Origin: Zymoseptoria tritici IPO323
Lineage: Eukaryota > Ascomycota > Dothideomycetes > Mycosphaerellales > Mycosphaerellaceae
Direction of reading: 5' to 3'
Length of the DNA stretch: 64,000 nt
NCBI RefSeq assembly: GCF_000219625.1
Contig: NC_018208.1
Span: 186,001 to 250,000, forward strand
Shown here: positions 32,842-43,928 of the stretch, one piece after another
Numbering within the stretch: the first letter of the stretch is position 1
How the letters are laid out: every line of letters starts with the position of its first letter
Notes under the pieces: model-generated
Database searches by the model: none
Told to the model about the DNA's origin: nothing
Seen by the model: the letters and a program-made list of their open reading frames with translations, nothing else
Made by a program: the position numbers and the translations under genes

Positions 32842-33951
32842 TCATCCCTCAACTCTCAACCCATCCCTCACCTCATTCCGATACAACCCCACCTCCTCCA
32901 CCTCTTTACACCACAACTCCCACGCCCTCCCCGTCTTATCCTCCATCTCCGTCCACGAATCCCTACACTCCCTCTCACTCAAAAACTTCACCCCTTCCTG
33001 CCTCGCCGGTCCCGGATTCCCCCCCTCCTTCCCACCACCCCTCTCCCCAAACCTCTGCGCCACATACCCGAGATTATACCCGCCTTGCATCAACAACGCC
33101 GTCGTCTGCACCCTCGCGTTGACGCAGGCGAAAATCGCGCGGTACACGACTTCTTCGATACTCCGGCCTACGCAGGTCATTCCGTGGCCGCGCATGAGCA
33201 CGGTTGGGCAGGGGGGAAAGGGGACGGCGGAGGGGGTGGAGGATGTCAGGTAGTTTTTCAGCGCGGTGACGCTTTTTGAGAGGACGGACGGGGTGGGGTT
33301 GAAACCTGCTGCGAGGGCGGCGCCGAGGTGGGTGTTGGTTACGAGCAGGGAGTGCAGGGGGGAGGGGGAGGAAGGGTAGTGCTGTGCTATGTCGAAGACG
33401 GGGACTTGGGGGCCTGTGATTTCACCGCGTTAGTCAGATGAAGGATGACGAATGAGGGCGAGAAGACGACTTCACGATGGAAGGGAGGGAAAATGTGGAC
33501 GCGACATACCCATGGTCGCCGCCATATGAAACACAGGCCGTAACGGCACACTCCCAATCCCGTACGGAATCACCGCTTCCGAATGGCAATGCACCACGCT
33601 CTTCACTTCGGGGTAGAGTTTATAGATTTCCGAGTGGATCCATCGTTCCGCGAAATGCTTTACCGCATGTGTCCCCGCTTGCGCCCTCGCATCCTGGATG
33701 GGACTCCCGTCCTCAACCCGATACTCAAGGATATCCTCACGCCTAGAAACGAGCGCGGGAGCGAGGGAACGGGAGAGGAAGAATGTGTTTGAGGGATTTT
33801 GGGGGTTGCGGACGGAGATGTGGCCGTAGGCGTCGACGATGGAGTTGTAGTGCAGGATGTGGGAGGCTGTGAGGAGGGTTGAGAAGAGGATGAGGGGGGG
33901 AGGGGTGGAGGCTGTGAGGAGGGCGGTGTGGGTTTGTGAGGGGGTGGACAT
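32842..33951 (-). CDS. class II aldolase/adducin-fold protein
   Basis: This is a zinc-dependent aldolase-like or epimerase-like protein; the substrate cannot be told. The model is complement(join(32842..33413,33510..33951)), giving 337 aa from the ATG at 33951 (MSTPSQTHTALLTAST). Family features are AYGHISVRNPQN near the N-terminus, the zinc-site VVHCHSEAVIPY, and LMRGHGMTCVGRSIEEVVYRA with the further His. A Gly/Glu-rich insert follows, and the C-terminus is helical. The intron is GT-AG with correct phase. Its stop codon lies only 3 bp from that of the Zn2Cys6 gene, so their 3' UTRs must overlap. Third-position GC is high. Confidence 0.85.
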
Positions 33952-34393
33952 TGGTGAGGCAGGGAACGGGTAGGGGGAAGGGAGGAGGGTGGGTTTTTGG
34001 CGGATTGTTGGTGGGGTTGGGATGGGAGATGTGGGGTTGGTTGTATCTCCGGTGAGGCGGATTGGAATGGACGGTACACAGCCTTTGGATGTATATGCTT
34101 GAGACGGGTTGGAGGGTTTCAGACTTGCTTCGTCATTAGGTCGAAAGGGGATCCTTTGACATGCGGTTCTTGATTGCTCTCTCGAGTTCATGCGAGTCGA
34201 TCGTGACATAGCTCTTTCTTCACAATGGTGGGGTGTTTCTGTCATGGCGGGGTATTCCACCTCCGGATGCAAGTAGTTCGCAGATGAGGTAAAGACCGGT
34301 CATACAGTCCGTCTACTTCAACGAGGTCAAGATCAAGTTCCTCACAAAGTCGTCCATACCAACGATCCAATCACTCTGATCATCCTCCCAAAC
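33952..34393. promoter_or_regulatory. divergent promoter, aldolase / alpha-beta-barrel gene
   Basis: About 440 bases separate two divergent starts. The minus frame of the aldolase stays open through much of it, but the added residues are low complexity and no earlier ATG is convincing. Confidence 0.45.
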
Positions 34394-35114
34394 ATGCCCA
34401 CCACGGAAATCTTCATCGCGGCCCTCAAGCCCGGCAGCAACATCGGCGACCCCTCCAACGAAGCAGCCCAAACCCTCAAGTCCGTCGGCGACACGCTCAT
34501 CCAAACCGATGGCGTGCAGGACATTCACTTTGGCATGCAAGTCGAGAGTCCCAATACGTTGCAGCTGCTCGTCAGTGAGTTGTCCCATCATATCCACACT
34601 TCAAGACACCCAAATTGACACCACCACCACCTCAGCCTGGGACAAACTCGACTCCCACAAGACCTTCATGTCCACGCCGACCTACAAACCCTTCGTCGAC
34701 CGCATCCTCGCCCTCATCGACGGCGCCCCCTCCATGATCCACACCGACCTCGAACCCACCGCATCTGTCGCACCCGCCCTCGCCGCGCCCGTGACGGAAA
34801 TCGCAACATTCTACTTCGGCGGGGAAGCTCCGGAGGATTACATCTCCGGCGTGCACAAGTTCCGCGACATCCTCGAGAAGGAAAAGTCGGATGGATACCT
34901 GGGAGCGGCGATTGGATTGACGGTGGAAGAGGTGGAGAGGGAGGGACATAAGGGGAAGGGAGCGGTGTTGGTGATTGGATGGGAGAGCGTGGAGAAGCAT
35001 ATGGCTTTTAGGGAGACGGGGACGTTCAAGGAGAATATTGGGTTGTTGAGGAATGGAGCGAAGACGTTGGAGATGCATCATGTGCCGTTTATGGAGTTTG
35101 TGAGGGAGCAGTAG
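34394..35114 (+). CDS. dimeric alpha/beta-barrel (ABM-like) protein
   Basis: Two ferredoxin-like halves suggest a dimeric alpha/beta-barrel protein of the antibiotic-biosynthesis-monooxygenase type. The model is join(34394..34574,34636..35114), giving 219 aa. The first half has MPTTEIFIAALKPGS and a DIHFGMQVESPNTLQLLV strand, continuing across the intron into WDKLDSHKTFMSTPTYKPF. The second half repeats the pattern: EIATFYFGG, then AVLVIGWESVEKHMAFRETG. The intron is GT-AG and in phase. The two halves look like an internal duplication. The natural substrate is unknown; related fungal proteins are often annotated only by fold. Confidence 0.8.
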
Positions 35115-36446
35115 GGTGTTGGAGGAGATGGCATGTCGGTAGAGTTGTGTTGGTATGGGAGGACTCTCTCCGCGGTGCATGACGGTTACGGTTCGTGGAG
35201 TGACAAAGGTCGGCTGAATGTCGAGCATGTCATTGTAGCCAGGTTTTTGTATGGGAAGATGTTTCGCAATGCTGTCAAGGACGGGCGGGACAGATGTAAA
35301 GAAGGTTCCGAGATTTCCCCGATGAGCTATGGCCCAAAGTGGATCGTACAAGCTTCAGCGGCTCTCGTCTCTCGTCAGCCTCGTGGGAGATGTATCCAAT
35401 GTTTATGCATGACTTCGGGTTGGTGTAACCCGTGGTATGAGGAGATGTATATGTTTCGTAGACGAGTACCTCACCCAGGTAAAGCACCGCATTTCCACGA
35501 TGCCTGTTGGATATCTGCAGCGTGCATGGTGGGCGACATGTTCGGCTAGGTTGGATTCTTTCTCATCCAAGCGAGAAGCCTCGGAGGAGACGATGCCGCC
35601 TAACGCCTTGTCGAGCAGGCATGTGGGATGTCATGCAGATTGGAAACGTGAGATGGACGAGAGGTAGACGCCACCATCGGATCTGAGGGGAGCGTTCCAA
35701 GATGCTGTGCTCATAGCTGTACTGTGCTGTGCTGTACGGTATTGGACGGCATCTCTCTCTCTCTGGATGTATAGGAAGAATGCTCGTCGTCGTCGGCCAT
35801 TGACTCTCGCTATACCATCGTGAGATTCAATGCAGAAGGATGTCCTCCTTCTTGTGCAATTGTGTTGTGCCGGCATACGCACGAAACAAGCGGCGGAAAC
35901 GATGATGGATCGACACCTTACTCAGACAGACAAGACTTGACATTCGCTAGCACCTCTTTGCGCATTCTTCACCAGCGACATCAATCACCATATTAGATCA
36001 CCGCCATCACCGCTCCCTCCACGCCGTCGCACACTCTCCCCCTCCCCCACGCGCACGCACACGATTATTCCCGCTGCATCTATCCACCCACCCACCCACC
36101 CGCGTGCACCCCGGTCGCCGATCCTCCAGCTCCTGCGCAAGCGGCGGATTGGTCCCGGGCTCTGCTCCGCTGACCTTTCGAGACGACCGAGTCCCGACCA
36201 TCTGGACATACAAGAAGAGCGCGCTCGAGACTGGGAATCTGGGACTACCTGCTGTGAGGCCTCCTCCCTCCTCTCGTCTGCGCGCGCCCGCCCTGGGATA
36301 CGAGATACATGCTGCCACCTCCGCCGGCACCGCGATAACCAGCTGCGGCGGGCCACGAGAGGACTCACCTCCGCCTCACCCCTCGAGCGCGGCGCGCTGC
36401 ATCCATACCGCAAGAGAGGGCCACCCACCCGAGGGTTCCGTCCACG
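35115..36446. promoter_or_regulatory. long upstream region of WC-1
   Basis: About 1.3 kb precedes WC-1. It holds a short CTCTCT tract at 35752-35763 and a CCCA repeat near 36086-36100. The last 450 bases are very rich in C and probably transcribed as a long 5' leader. Several short upstream ATG frames are present. No coding gene is supported. Confidence 0.5.
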
Positions 36447-39400
36447 ATGAATGGCTACACCTATCCCGGAAACTACTCCGGCGACTCAATGGACAATGGG
36501 GATGATCAACAGACGCAGGACATGCTCATGATGAGTGAGGGCGGCATGATGGGCCAGGTGCCCGGCGGTCAGTCGCTGGACGACATTGTCAATCAGAACG
36601 CCAAGATGATCCGCCGACAGAGCATGCCGCTCCCGCAGAACTTTGGCAATAGCAGTACATCACATCCTCAACATCTGAATGCCGACATGCGCCGCATTTC
36701 CATGCTGGACTATGGATCGCAGTCGCCGGCGAACAACTTTCACTATGACAACAATACATCGATGGACCAGACTGGCTTCTCGTCGGGGAACGTCGCCTCG
36801 GGAAATGTCACGCCTGCTGCTCCGTCTCAGCAGCGTTCATCGTCGATGAATCGGAGAAGGTCTGGCACGGGCATGTCACTAGAGGCGGATTACAATGGAC
36901 AGAATTATGGGAATCTCATGTCTTCGAATGCGGGATATGGACAGTCGCCGGTGCATCCGTCGAATACAATGGACATGGGCATGGCGAGTCCGTATCTTGA
37001 CACCAACATGGGCATGAATATGGATTATGGTGTTGAGCAGAATTTGGGTGACTCCATGCCGATGGGCATGTACGCTCCGCCTCAGTTCAACCAGAACCCA
37101 TCTCTCAGCTCGCCAATGCACTCGACATCTCCACATCAAGGAACGCCTCATTCAGTAAAAGATGCAACAGGAGGGAACAGTGTACACACACAATACAGCA
37201 ATAGCCATTCGGGCAATACACCCAACACCGTCCGGCATATGTCACGACCGCAGAGTCTGCATGTTCCTGACGTGTCGAGTCCTGCTCACGGTACATCACC
37301 CTTGAGTCATCCGCCGATGACCTCTTCATCACGGCAGCAGCAAAGCTCTGCTCGACCGGCAGGTCTGCGGCATCAGAGTTCTACAGGGAGTTTTCAACGG
37401 CCGCAACAAAGTCCGGCGCAGACTCCCGCACAGGATCGCAGTAATGATCAACCTCGCCAGACGTATGAGGCTGTACCTGGTCCGCCGCCGTCTGACAACG
37501 GAACCAACTACAATCCGAATAATCAGGGGTTTGCGTGGGAGGCTCCGGAAGGAGGATGGCCGTCCACTTTGAGTGGCAAGACGCATATGAATACTGTGTA
37601 CAAGAATGCGTATTCCTCGACCGGGTTTGATATGCTGGGCGTGTTGGTGGGTTGTACAACTTCACTGCGCAAATTTCCTCATACTGACATCATGGTAGAT
37701 GCGCATTGCCACACGACCTAATCCTCAGATCAACATCGGATCCGTCGATTTGTCCTGCGCCTTTGTGGTGTGCGATGCGGAGAAGGACGACTTTCCCATC
37801 GTGTACTGCTCCGATAATTTCGAACGTCTGACCGGCTACACGAAGCACATGATTCTCGGGAGGAATTGCCGCTTCCTCCAATCCCCAGATGGAAACGTCG
37901 CACCGGGTGTTCGACGGAAGTATGTCGACGATGATTCCGTCCTCTATCTGAAGAACATGATCACCGCACGGCAGGAATCACAAATCTCGCTGATCAACTA
38001 TCGCCGAGGAGGTCAGCCGTTCATGAATCTGCTGACGATGATTCCCATCACATGGGACTCGGATCAGGTCAAGTTCTTTGTGGGGTTTCAAGTCGACTTG
38101 GTGGAGCAGCCGAGTTCGGTGACCAACAAGAATCCTGGTATGTTGTGTTGAGATCGTCGATGATGTGAATATGCGTCGATGGTGTAGTGATTCCTGTCCC
38201 CTCCACACCCTTTTGCTGACCAGACCACCTAGATGGTTCTTACTCGATCAACTACCAACGTGGAATGACAATGCCGCGATATGTCATGAACGCACCGGAA
38301 CAATCTGGTCTTGCCGAGTATGGCCAGACAATCCCACGGGATGATGTCTCGACCATCCTCAGCACGATTGGCAGTGGGGAGTCCGATTTTGCCAAACGCA
38401 TGTGGGACAAGGTGTTGCTGGAGAACACCGACGATGTCGTCCATGTCCTGTCGTTGAAGGGACTCTTCCAATGGGTGTCGCCATCAGCTGCGAGGATCCT
38501 GGAGTACGAGCCGAGTGAGATTATCGGCACCGCATTGAGTTCCGTCTGCCATCCGAGTGATATCGTCCCGGTGACGAGAGAGTTGAAGGACACGTCGAGC
38601 GGAGCGTCGGTGAATGTTGTCTTCCGCATCAGGAGGAAGAACAGCGGGTATATGTGGTTTGAAGGGCACGGCTCGTTGCATACTGAACAAGGCAAGGGGA
38701 GGAAGTCGATCATCATGGTGGGGAGGGAACGACCGGTCTACACTCTCAGCAAGGCGGACATCGTCGCGAACGGAGGGATCGGCGAGAACGAACTGTGGAC
38801 GAAATTGTCCACCTCGGGCATGTTCCTGTTTGTGTCTTCGAATGTGAGGCAACTTCTGGACCGGCAACCGGAGGAGCTGATTGGAATCAGCATTCAATCT
38901 CTGATGCGGACAGAGTCGAAGACTGAATTTGGCCGCATTCTGGAACACGCGAGGACGGGCAAGAAGGCGAGCGTCAAACATGAGATGATCAACCGGAGAG
39001 GCCAGGTTCTGTCGGCATTCACCACGCTCTACCCCGGTGATGCCATTGAAGGGCAGAAACCCACCTTCATCGTCGCACAGACCCGTCTGATCAAGTTCTC
39101 TCGCGGAAGCCAAGCACCCCGTCCAGCGATCTACCCCACAGGCGACCGCGCCTCGTCCGAGTCGGTCGTCTCCGGCGCGACATCCAACCATCCGGGCGAC
39201 GGTCAAAATTGCAACTCGACAAGTCAACGATATCACAACACCGACGGCTCGGCGGCGACCTACGCCGGACAGAATGGCCTAGCGCTCGGCCATCAGGACC
39301 AATCCCTCGCGAGTGACGACAACCTGTTTGATGAGCTGAAGACGACCAAGTCCAGTTCATGGCAGTATGAGATTCGACAATTAGAGAAGAGGAATCGCCT

Positions 39401-39920
39401 CCTGGCGGAAGAAGTACAAAGTCTGATCGCCGCGAAGAAGAAGCGGAAACGTCGCAAGGGCGCGGGGAACGCGCAGAAGGATTGTGCGAATTGTCATACG
39501 CGCGTCACGCCCGAGTGGAGGCGCGGACCGAGTGGGCAGAGGGATTTGTGTAATAGTTGTGGGTTGAGGTGGGCGAAGTTGGTGAGTTTCGCGGCGCATC
39601 TCCGTCTTGAGGTGAGGAGTGAAGGGTTGCTAATATTGGTGTCACAGAATGGAAGAGTCTCCCCGAGGACGTCGAGCCAGCAGAGCGCGCACTCGGCCGC
39701 GAGCGATCGGGCGAGTAAAGCGAGTGCGAGTCCGAAGCATGTGAAGCATGAGGGGAGTCGGATGGCGGATGGGACGGGTGCGGGTGGGGTTGGTGGAGGT
39801 GTAGCGGGGGACGGCAAGTCTGCGCAGAAGCCGACGACGGTGGAGGGGCATGGGGCGAGTATGGAGGGCGCCATGGGGGTTCCGGCGAAGATTGATGAGG
39901 GGGTTGAGCCGAATGATTGA
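36447..39920 (+). CDS. wc-1: white collar-1 blue-light receptor and GATA transcription factor
   Basis: WC-1 binds flavin, senses blue light and, with WC-2, drives light-responsive and clock genes in the nucleus. The model is join(36447..37646,37699..38137,38233..39581,39648..39920), giving 1086 aa. Residues 1-390 are a Met/Asn/Ser/Gln-rich disordered region. The LOV domain holds GRNCRFLQSPDG with the photoactive Cys at residue 457. Two more PAS domains follow (LKGLFQWVSPSAARILEYEP and TSGMFLFVSSNVRQLL regions). A basic KKRKRRK stretch lies before a GATA-type finger at residues 964-989 (C-X2-C-X18-C-X2-C). The Gly-rich tail is unstructured. All introns are GT-AG and in phase; the first and last are short enough to be read through. 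Confidence 0.95.
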
Positions 39921-40805
39921 TTGATTGATTGAATTGGTCGGTTCTTGTGTTCGCATCGATGATGCGTTACGGCCTTGCTGTTGCTGGACGTTTCGCTGGG
40001 CTTGGGGAATGCATGAGTGGCAGGCGCGTCTGACGAATTGGGGCGAAGTGGCAAGCGGATGCGCGGGCGAAGATTGCTCTCGACGTATCTTTCGCCGTCT
40101 GTTTGGGGACATGTCTTGGGACTGGGTCGCTGCTGGAACTGTCGTCACTACAACAATCGCTACGGTCGAAGCAGGAGCTGGAAGCAAGACAGTGCGGGAC
40201 TCATCCCATGGGTCGCGGACGACTTTTTCAGGTCCGAGGAATCAATCGCCAAGTACCACACCGCCGTTGGGAGGACGAAAAGGGTGCCCTGCCGGATCTG
40301 AGGTGACCCGGGGGGCTGGTGAGAGGATGGGACATGCATTGCACGCTCCACTGGTGGAGTTTATTGCAGGGAGCATTGGAAAAGGATATCTACGGTAACA
40401 TGGCGATCGATATGTTGCGGGTTGCATGAGAATCATGTGTGGCGAAGCCGAATCTTGAAAGGGCAATGTTGCAGTGACGACTTGGGCGAATATATGAGAA
40501 AAATTGCCGGAGTCGATGGGTGGGATGGAATTTGATTGGGATTGGACGGGATTGGACGGGATTCGAAATGCACATGTTGTGAGGATGATGTACAAAGCAC
40601 ATATATACATTCAAAATTCGAAGAGGGGTTTTGGTGGCTGGACTTAGCTGCAGAGTGGACTTTTTGCGATGACGATCGATGGAGGTGTTGATCGATCCTG
40701 CTCGAGAAGGTGCTGCTGTGAGGAGGCGATGGCGGTGTTGTTGGGGCTGCTGGACAACGGACCACAGTCGATGGTCAGCTATACAGACGAGAAGTCCTGC
40801 ATGCT
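39921..40805. other. intergenic, no supported gene
   Basis: About 880 bases lie between convergent WC-1 and the molybdopterin gene. ORFs at 39925-40398 and around 40433-40765 have skewed composition and no features. A short direct repeat of GGGATTGGAC occurs at about 40537-40560. Confidence 0.5.
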
Positions 40806-41839
40806 TCAGACGACCTTGAACTCCACCGCGTGGACGTGGTTCCTCCTACCTTCCAACGGCTGCACTTCCCCATTCCTACCTCTTGCCCGCGCGGAAACCT
40901 TGTGAACTCCTTTCTCAACCTTCACCTCCGCCCTGAACGACTGCCATTCGAACTCCCTCCTCTCCTCAACCTCCGCCTTACACCAGTCCTCATCATCAAC
41001 CCGTACCTCCACCCCAACAACCCCATCCTCACTCCAAGCCCAACCTCCCACCTCCACAACTCCCTTTGTCACCTCAACCTTCTCCCCCACCGCGGGTTTC
41101 ACAACAATAGAATTAACCTCCACCCCCCAGACTGGCCTCTTCACCCCCTCCTCCCCATCCCGTCCAGGCACCAACTCATTATAAATACCGTCGTAAACGG
41201 CCCTTCCGCCCGTCGATCCGCTACAGTAAGGCGACACAACCACTTCGTTGAGTTCGTGCCGTACCAACCCGGAATAACCAGTCTCACCGGTCCGCCTCTC
41301 AACCTCTCTAGCGGAAGACCATTTATTTCGTAGGCGACAATTACTTCGCCGGACAAGGCTTTCAAGAGGGTAACGTCTTTCCTATACCGATCGGTGGTAA
41401 CCCCCGCAAAAGTTCCAGAGTCAAGACCATCCGACCAGATAAATCCCGCGCCAGGGAGAAGTGGGCCAGCCATGTCTAGTAGATGGCATAAGGGCACGCC
41501 AGTCCAAGTCACGTTTCCCACGCGGTTGGTACGGGTTGTAGGTGGCACGAGCGGACTTCCGTAGCATTCGTGGAAGGCGGTGATAGTCTTGGAGGGGAGG
41601 GCGAGGAGTTGGGGGAGGGTAAGGGTGTAGGGTGTGGAGACGAGGCCGGTTATGACGAGGCGGTAGGTGGCGGGGTCGATGATGGGTGGACCTAGGTGGA
41701 TTGTTTGGAAGAGGGAGGAGTCGGGGGTGAGGAAGGAGGAGAAGGAGGGGGGTGGAGGGGGAGGGCGGAGGTGGAAACCTGGTGGGGAGATGGAGAGGGT
41801 GGCGAGGCGTTCGTTGAAGGTGTTGTCGTGGGAGGACAT
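40806..41839 (-). CDS. sulfite-oxidase-like molybdopterin oxidoreductase, apparent frameshift
   Basis: This is a molybdopterin-dependent oxidoreductase of the sulfite oxidase fold. Two overlapping minus-strand frames make one family match. The N-terminal frame (41141-41839) starts MSSHDNTFNERLATL and has FHECYGSP, where the Cys is the likely Mo ligand, then RVGNVTWTGVPL, LVIPGWYGTNSTKWL and RRAEGPFTT. The C-terminal frame (from 41267 down to 40806) resumes with YNELVPGRDGEEG, VKRPVWGVEVNSI and a dimerisation-domain beta sandwich ending in HAVEFKVV. The switch falls at about 41178-41195, in a T-rich spot, and no GT-AG intron fits there. Either one base was lost, in the strain or in the assembly, or the gene is decaying. 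Confidence 0.65.
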
Positions 41840-42889
41840 GGTTGTTGTGGAAGGCTTTGCTTCGAGTGAGAGTGCATGTCATCATCAGCCTACATTGAGG
41901 TGTTTGCCATGGTCGCATCTCGACGATGTGATGTTGACCAGGTCTGGTACGAAGTGACGTGAGGTTAGGCGTAAGAGTCGAACAACCTAAAGCTCGACAG
42001 CATGGGAGCTCTCCACTCTTCTCCACCTTCTGTCGTCAACCCAAGCACATACATCTCCGAGACCCCAAAAATCGACATCCTCCTCTGTAGTAGAATCAGC
42101 AATTGTCTGAGAAAGTCGGGCTATTCCCGTCATCGAACGATGTATCCTAAATCGCACCCGGCGACCACAATCGTTCGATCCCATCAATCAGCTCCCGGCA
42201 GCAAGATACGGACAACAACCCTCGCTGCGGAAACAGTCCTACCTCGAGCTTGGCAGGTTCCTCGCATCCTACAGAAACGAGCATCGACAATCCGACCGAC
42301 GCCAAGCGCGGTGCGCTCGGAAATCGCGGCATACCATCCATGGGGTCCCCGGAACATAGCTGTCGCAGAGCTGTCCACGTTGGCCTGTTGGAGGACCGCC
42401 TGGCAGGCATTCGTCCAGGAGCAGGCGGCTCAAGTCTCGAGGTTGTTCTTGGAGACGACATGCGTCGAAGGCAACGACGTGGATCTTTCTTGACCACAAG
42501 CAAACAGCGTGCTTCGGCCAAGTTGGTTCTTGTCAACAGAGGAATATGAAGATCTCCACGACTAACCGGCCAATCCTGCTTCTCAATCTACTATATCTCC
42601 GCGCGTCCGCAGTGTCATGACTGACTCCAAGAGGGGAATCCTTGCCAGCTATATACATACTCCATGCCGGAGACAAGGGCTCAAACGGATAAACCACCGC
42701 GTCATCCTTGCACGATCATCCGCCGCACAGCCTTCACCGACACCTTGCTCTGCGCATAAAAGTCCTGCTCCCATCCGCTCCAAAATCACACCCTCTTCTT
42801 CTTCCCGCAAACCAAGAGAACAGCCAGGTCCTCGCAAAAATCCGCCCACCATCACCAAACATCCAACAACGAACCCCAAGCCAAACAAC
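41840..42889. other. intergenic with one uncertain ORF; promoters
   Basis: About 1 kb separates two divergent genes. An ATG-started 163-codon plus frame (42002-42493) has no recognisable feature, and comparable open frames lie opposite it, so I do not call it. Near the cysteine-rich peptide gene, TATATA at 42650-42655 and CATAAAA at 42755-42761 are TATA-like. Confidence 0.4.
42755..42761 (+). promoter_or_regulatory. TATA-like element upstream of the cysteine-rich peptide gene
   Basis: CATAAAA lies 130 bases before the ATG of the secreted peptide gene, a plausible TATA distance for a fungal gene with a short leader. This is motif recognition only. Confidence 0.3.
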
Positions 42890-43187
42890 ATGAACATCCT
42901 CCTCCTCGCCTCCACCCTTATGCTCGCGCTCCGCGCCTCCGCGGCTCCCCAGCCCGAAGCGGTCGCCAAAGGAGAAGACCACCTGTGGAAGCGCTTCCTC
43001 GCCTCCCGACCCGCGGACGGACCCGCGCTAGAATTGTGGAGGCGCCAGTGCCACGCAACCTGTGATGATCAAGGAAGAGAATGCACTTGCGTATGAATCT
43101 CCATTCCTTCTTGTCTGGCGCATTGAGTCCGGTGGGCTTGCTGACTGTGTGGTGTAGTGCCCGGGTGATGCTGGGTGTGGGTTTTGA
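42890..43187 (+). CDS. small secreted cysteine-rich peptide precursor with Kex2-type sites
   Basis: I recognise no family. The model is join(42890..43090,43158..43187), giving 76 aa. Residues 1-18 are a clear signal peptide (MNILLLASTLMLALRASA). Two dibasic sites follow: KR at 34-35 (HLWKR) and RR at 51-52 (ELWRR), both preceded by Leu-Trp, as expected for Kex2-type cleavage in the Golgi. Release after residue 52 would leave a 24-residue peptide with six Cys at 54, 58, 65, 67, 68 and 74 (C-x3-C-x6-C-x-C-C-x5-C). The intron (GTATGA donor, GTGTAG acceptor) falls between two cysteine codons. The role could be effector, signal or antimicrobial peptide; this is inference. Confidence 0.7.
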
Positions 43188-43928
43188 AAGTCGCCGATGG
43201 TGGGCCCGCGATTGCTTGCGATGGGAGATGGTCAGGGAGTGAAGGAGGTGTGGGATGGGAAGTGGTGGATGACGCCGGAAAGGATGAGGTGGTGTGCAGG
43301 AGAGCGGAGATCGCAGTTTGGTGTGCTTCTGCTGCTTTCGACATTCGGTATCATTGGAGGGTTCTGGAACACTTTACCTTGAGGAGGGTTGTATACCAAA
43401 TGTTTTCCGGCTCTCAATGCGGTCTGAACGACGTCGGTCTCATGTCATCGTATCCTCACCTTGGTTTCCAAATTCGAAAGAATCCCGCCTGGCTGCTTTG
43501 CTTCATATCGGGAGACCGTGAGCTCCGCCATCCAAGCTTCTTGACAATACAGCCAAATGCCAACAATGTACGAGCTGCTTGCTCTGCCGCGGGCCCGAGT
43601 CAACAGCGGTCGAAGTGAGGTGCAGTTGAAGCGAACCCTCGAAGTCAAGGTGTGGGAAGATCGAACAAGCTCCAGCTCTCTTCTCCACATTCGATCTTCA
43701 AGCTTCGAACATTCTTCTTCCTCCTTCCGTTTCACATCCGCCATCGCTGATGAATTTGTGACCTCACCTCACTCGTAGCCATGTAGACGTGCCGCGCAAG
43801 CCGTACATGTCGTGCGTTATGATGCAGGGCCTTTGTAACCTCGTCCAGCAGTAAGTACAATACTCTCTTACCTTCAGACGTTCCTCTTTTTCCTCAATCC
43901 ATCACACCTCACCTCAAAAATCGCAAAC
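43188..43928. other. intergenic, no supported gene
   Basis: About 740 bases before the FMN enzyme. A minus frame starting with ATG at 43744 begins with a charged segment (MADVKRKEEEECSKLED) but soon becomes featureless, so it is not called. The 3' part should be the promoter of the FMN enzyme gene. Confidence 0.4.

Noticed and set aside
35752..35763. CTCTCT tract upstream of WC-1 as a functional element
   Set aside because: Short simple repeat with no other support; treated as low-complexity sequence.
38484..39236. 250-codon frame antisense to WC-1
   Set aside because: Shadow of the WC-1 PAS exons; residues are Arg/His-rich with no domain.
42002..42493. 163-codon ATG frame on the plus strand
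   Set aside because: Composition is random-like and comparable frames occur on the other strand; no splice or motif evidence.
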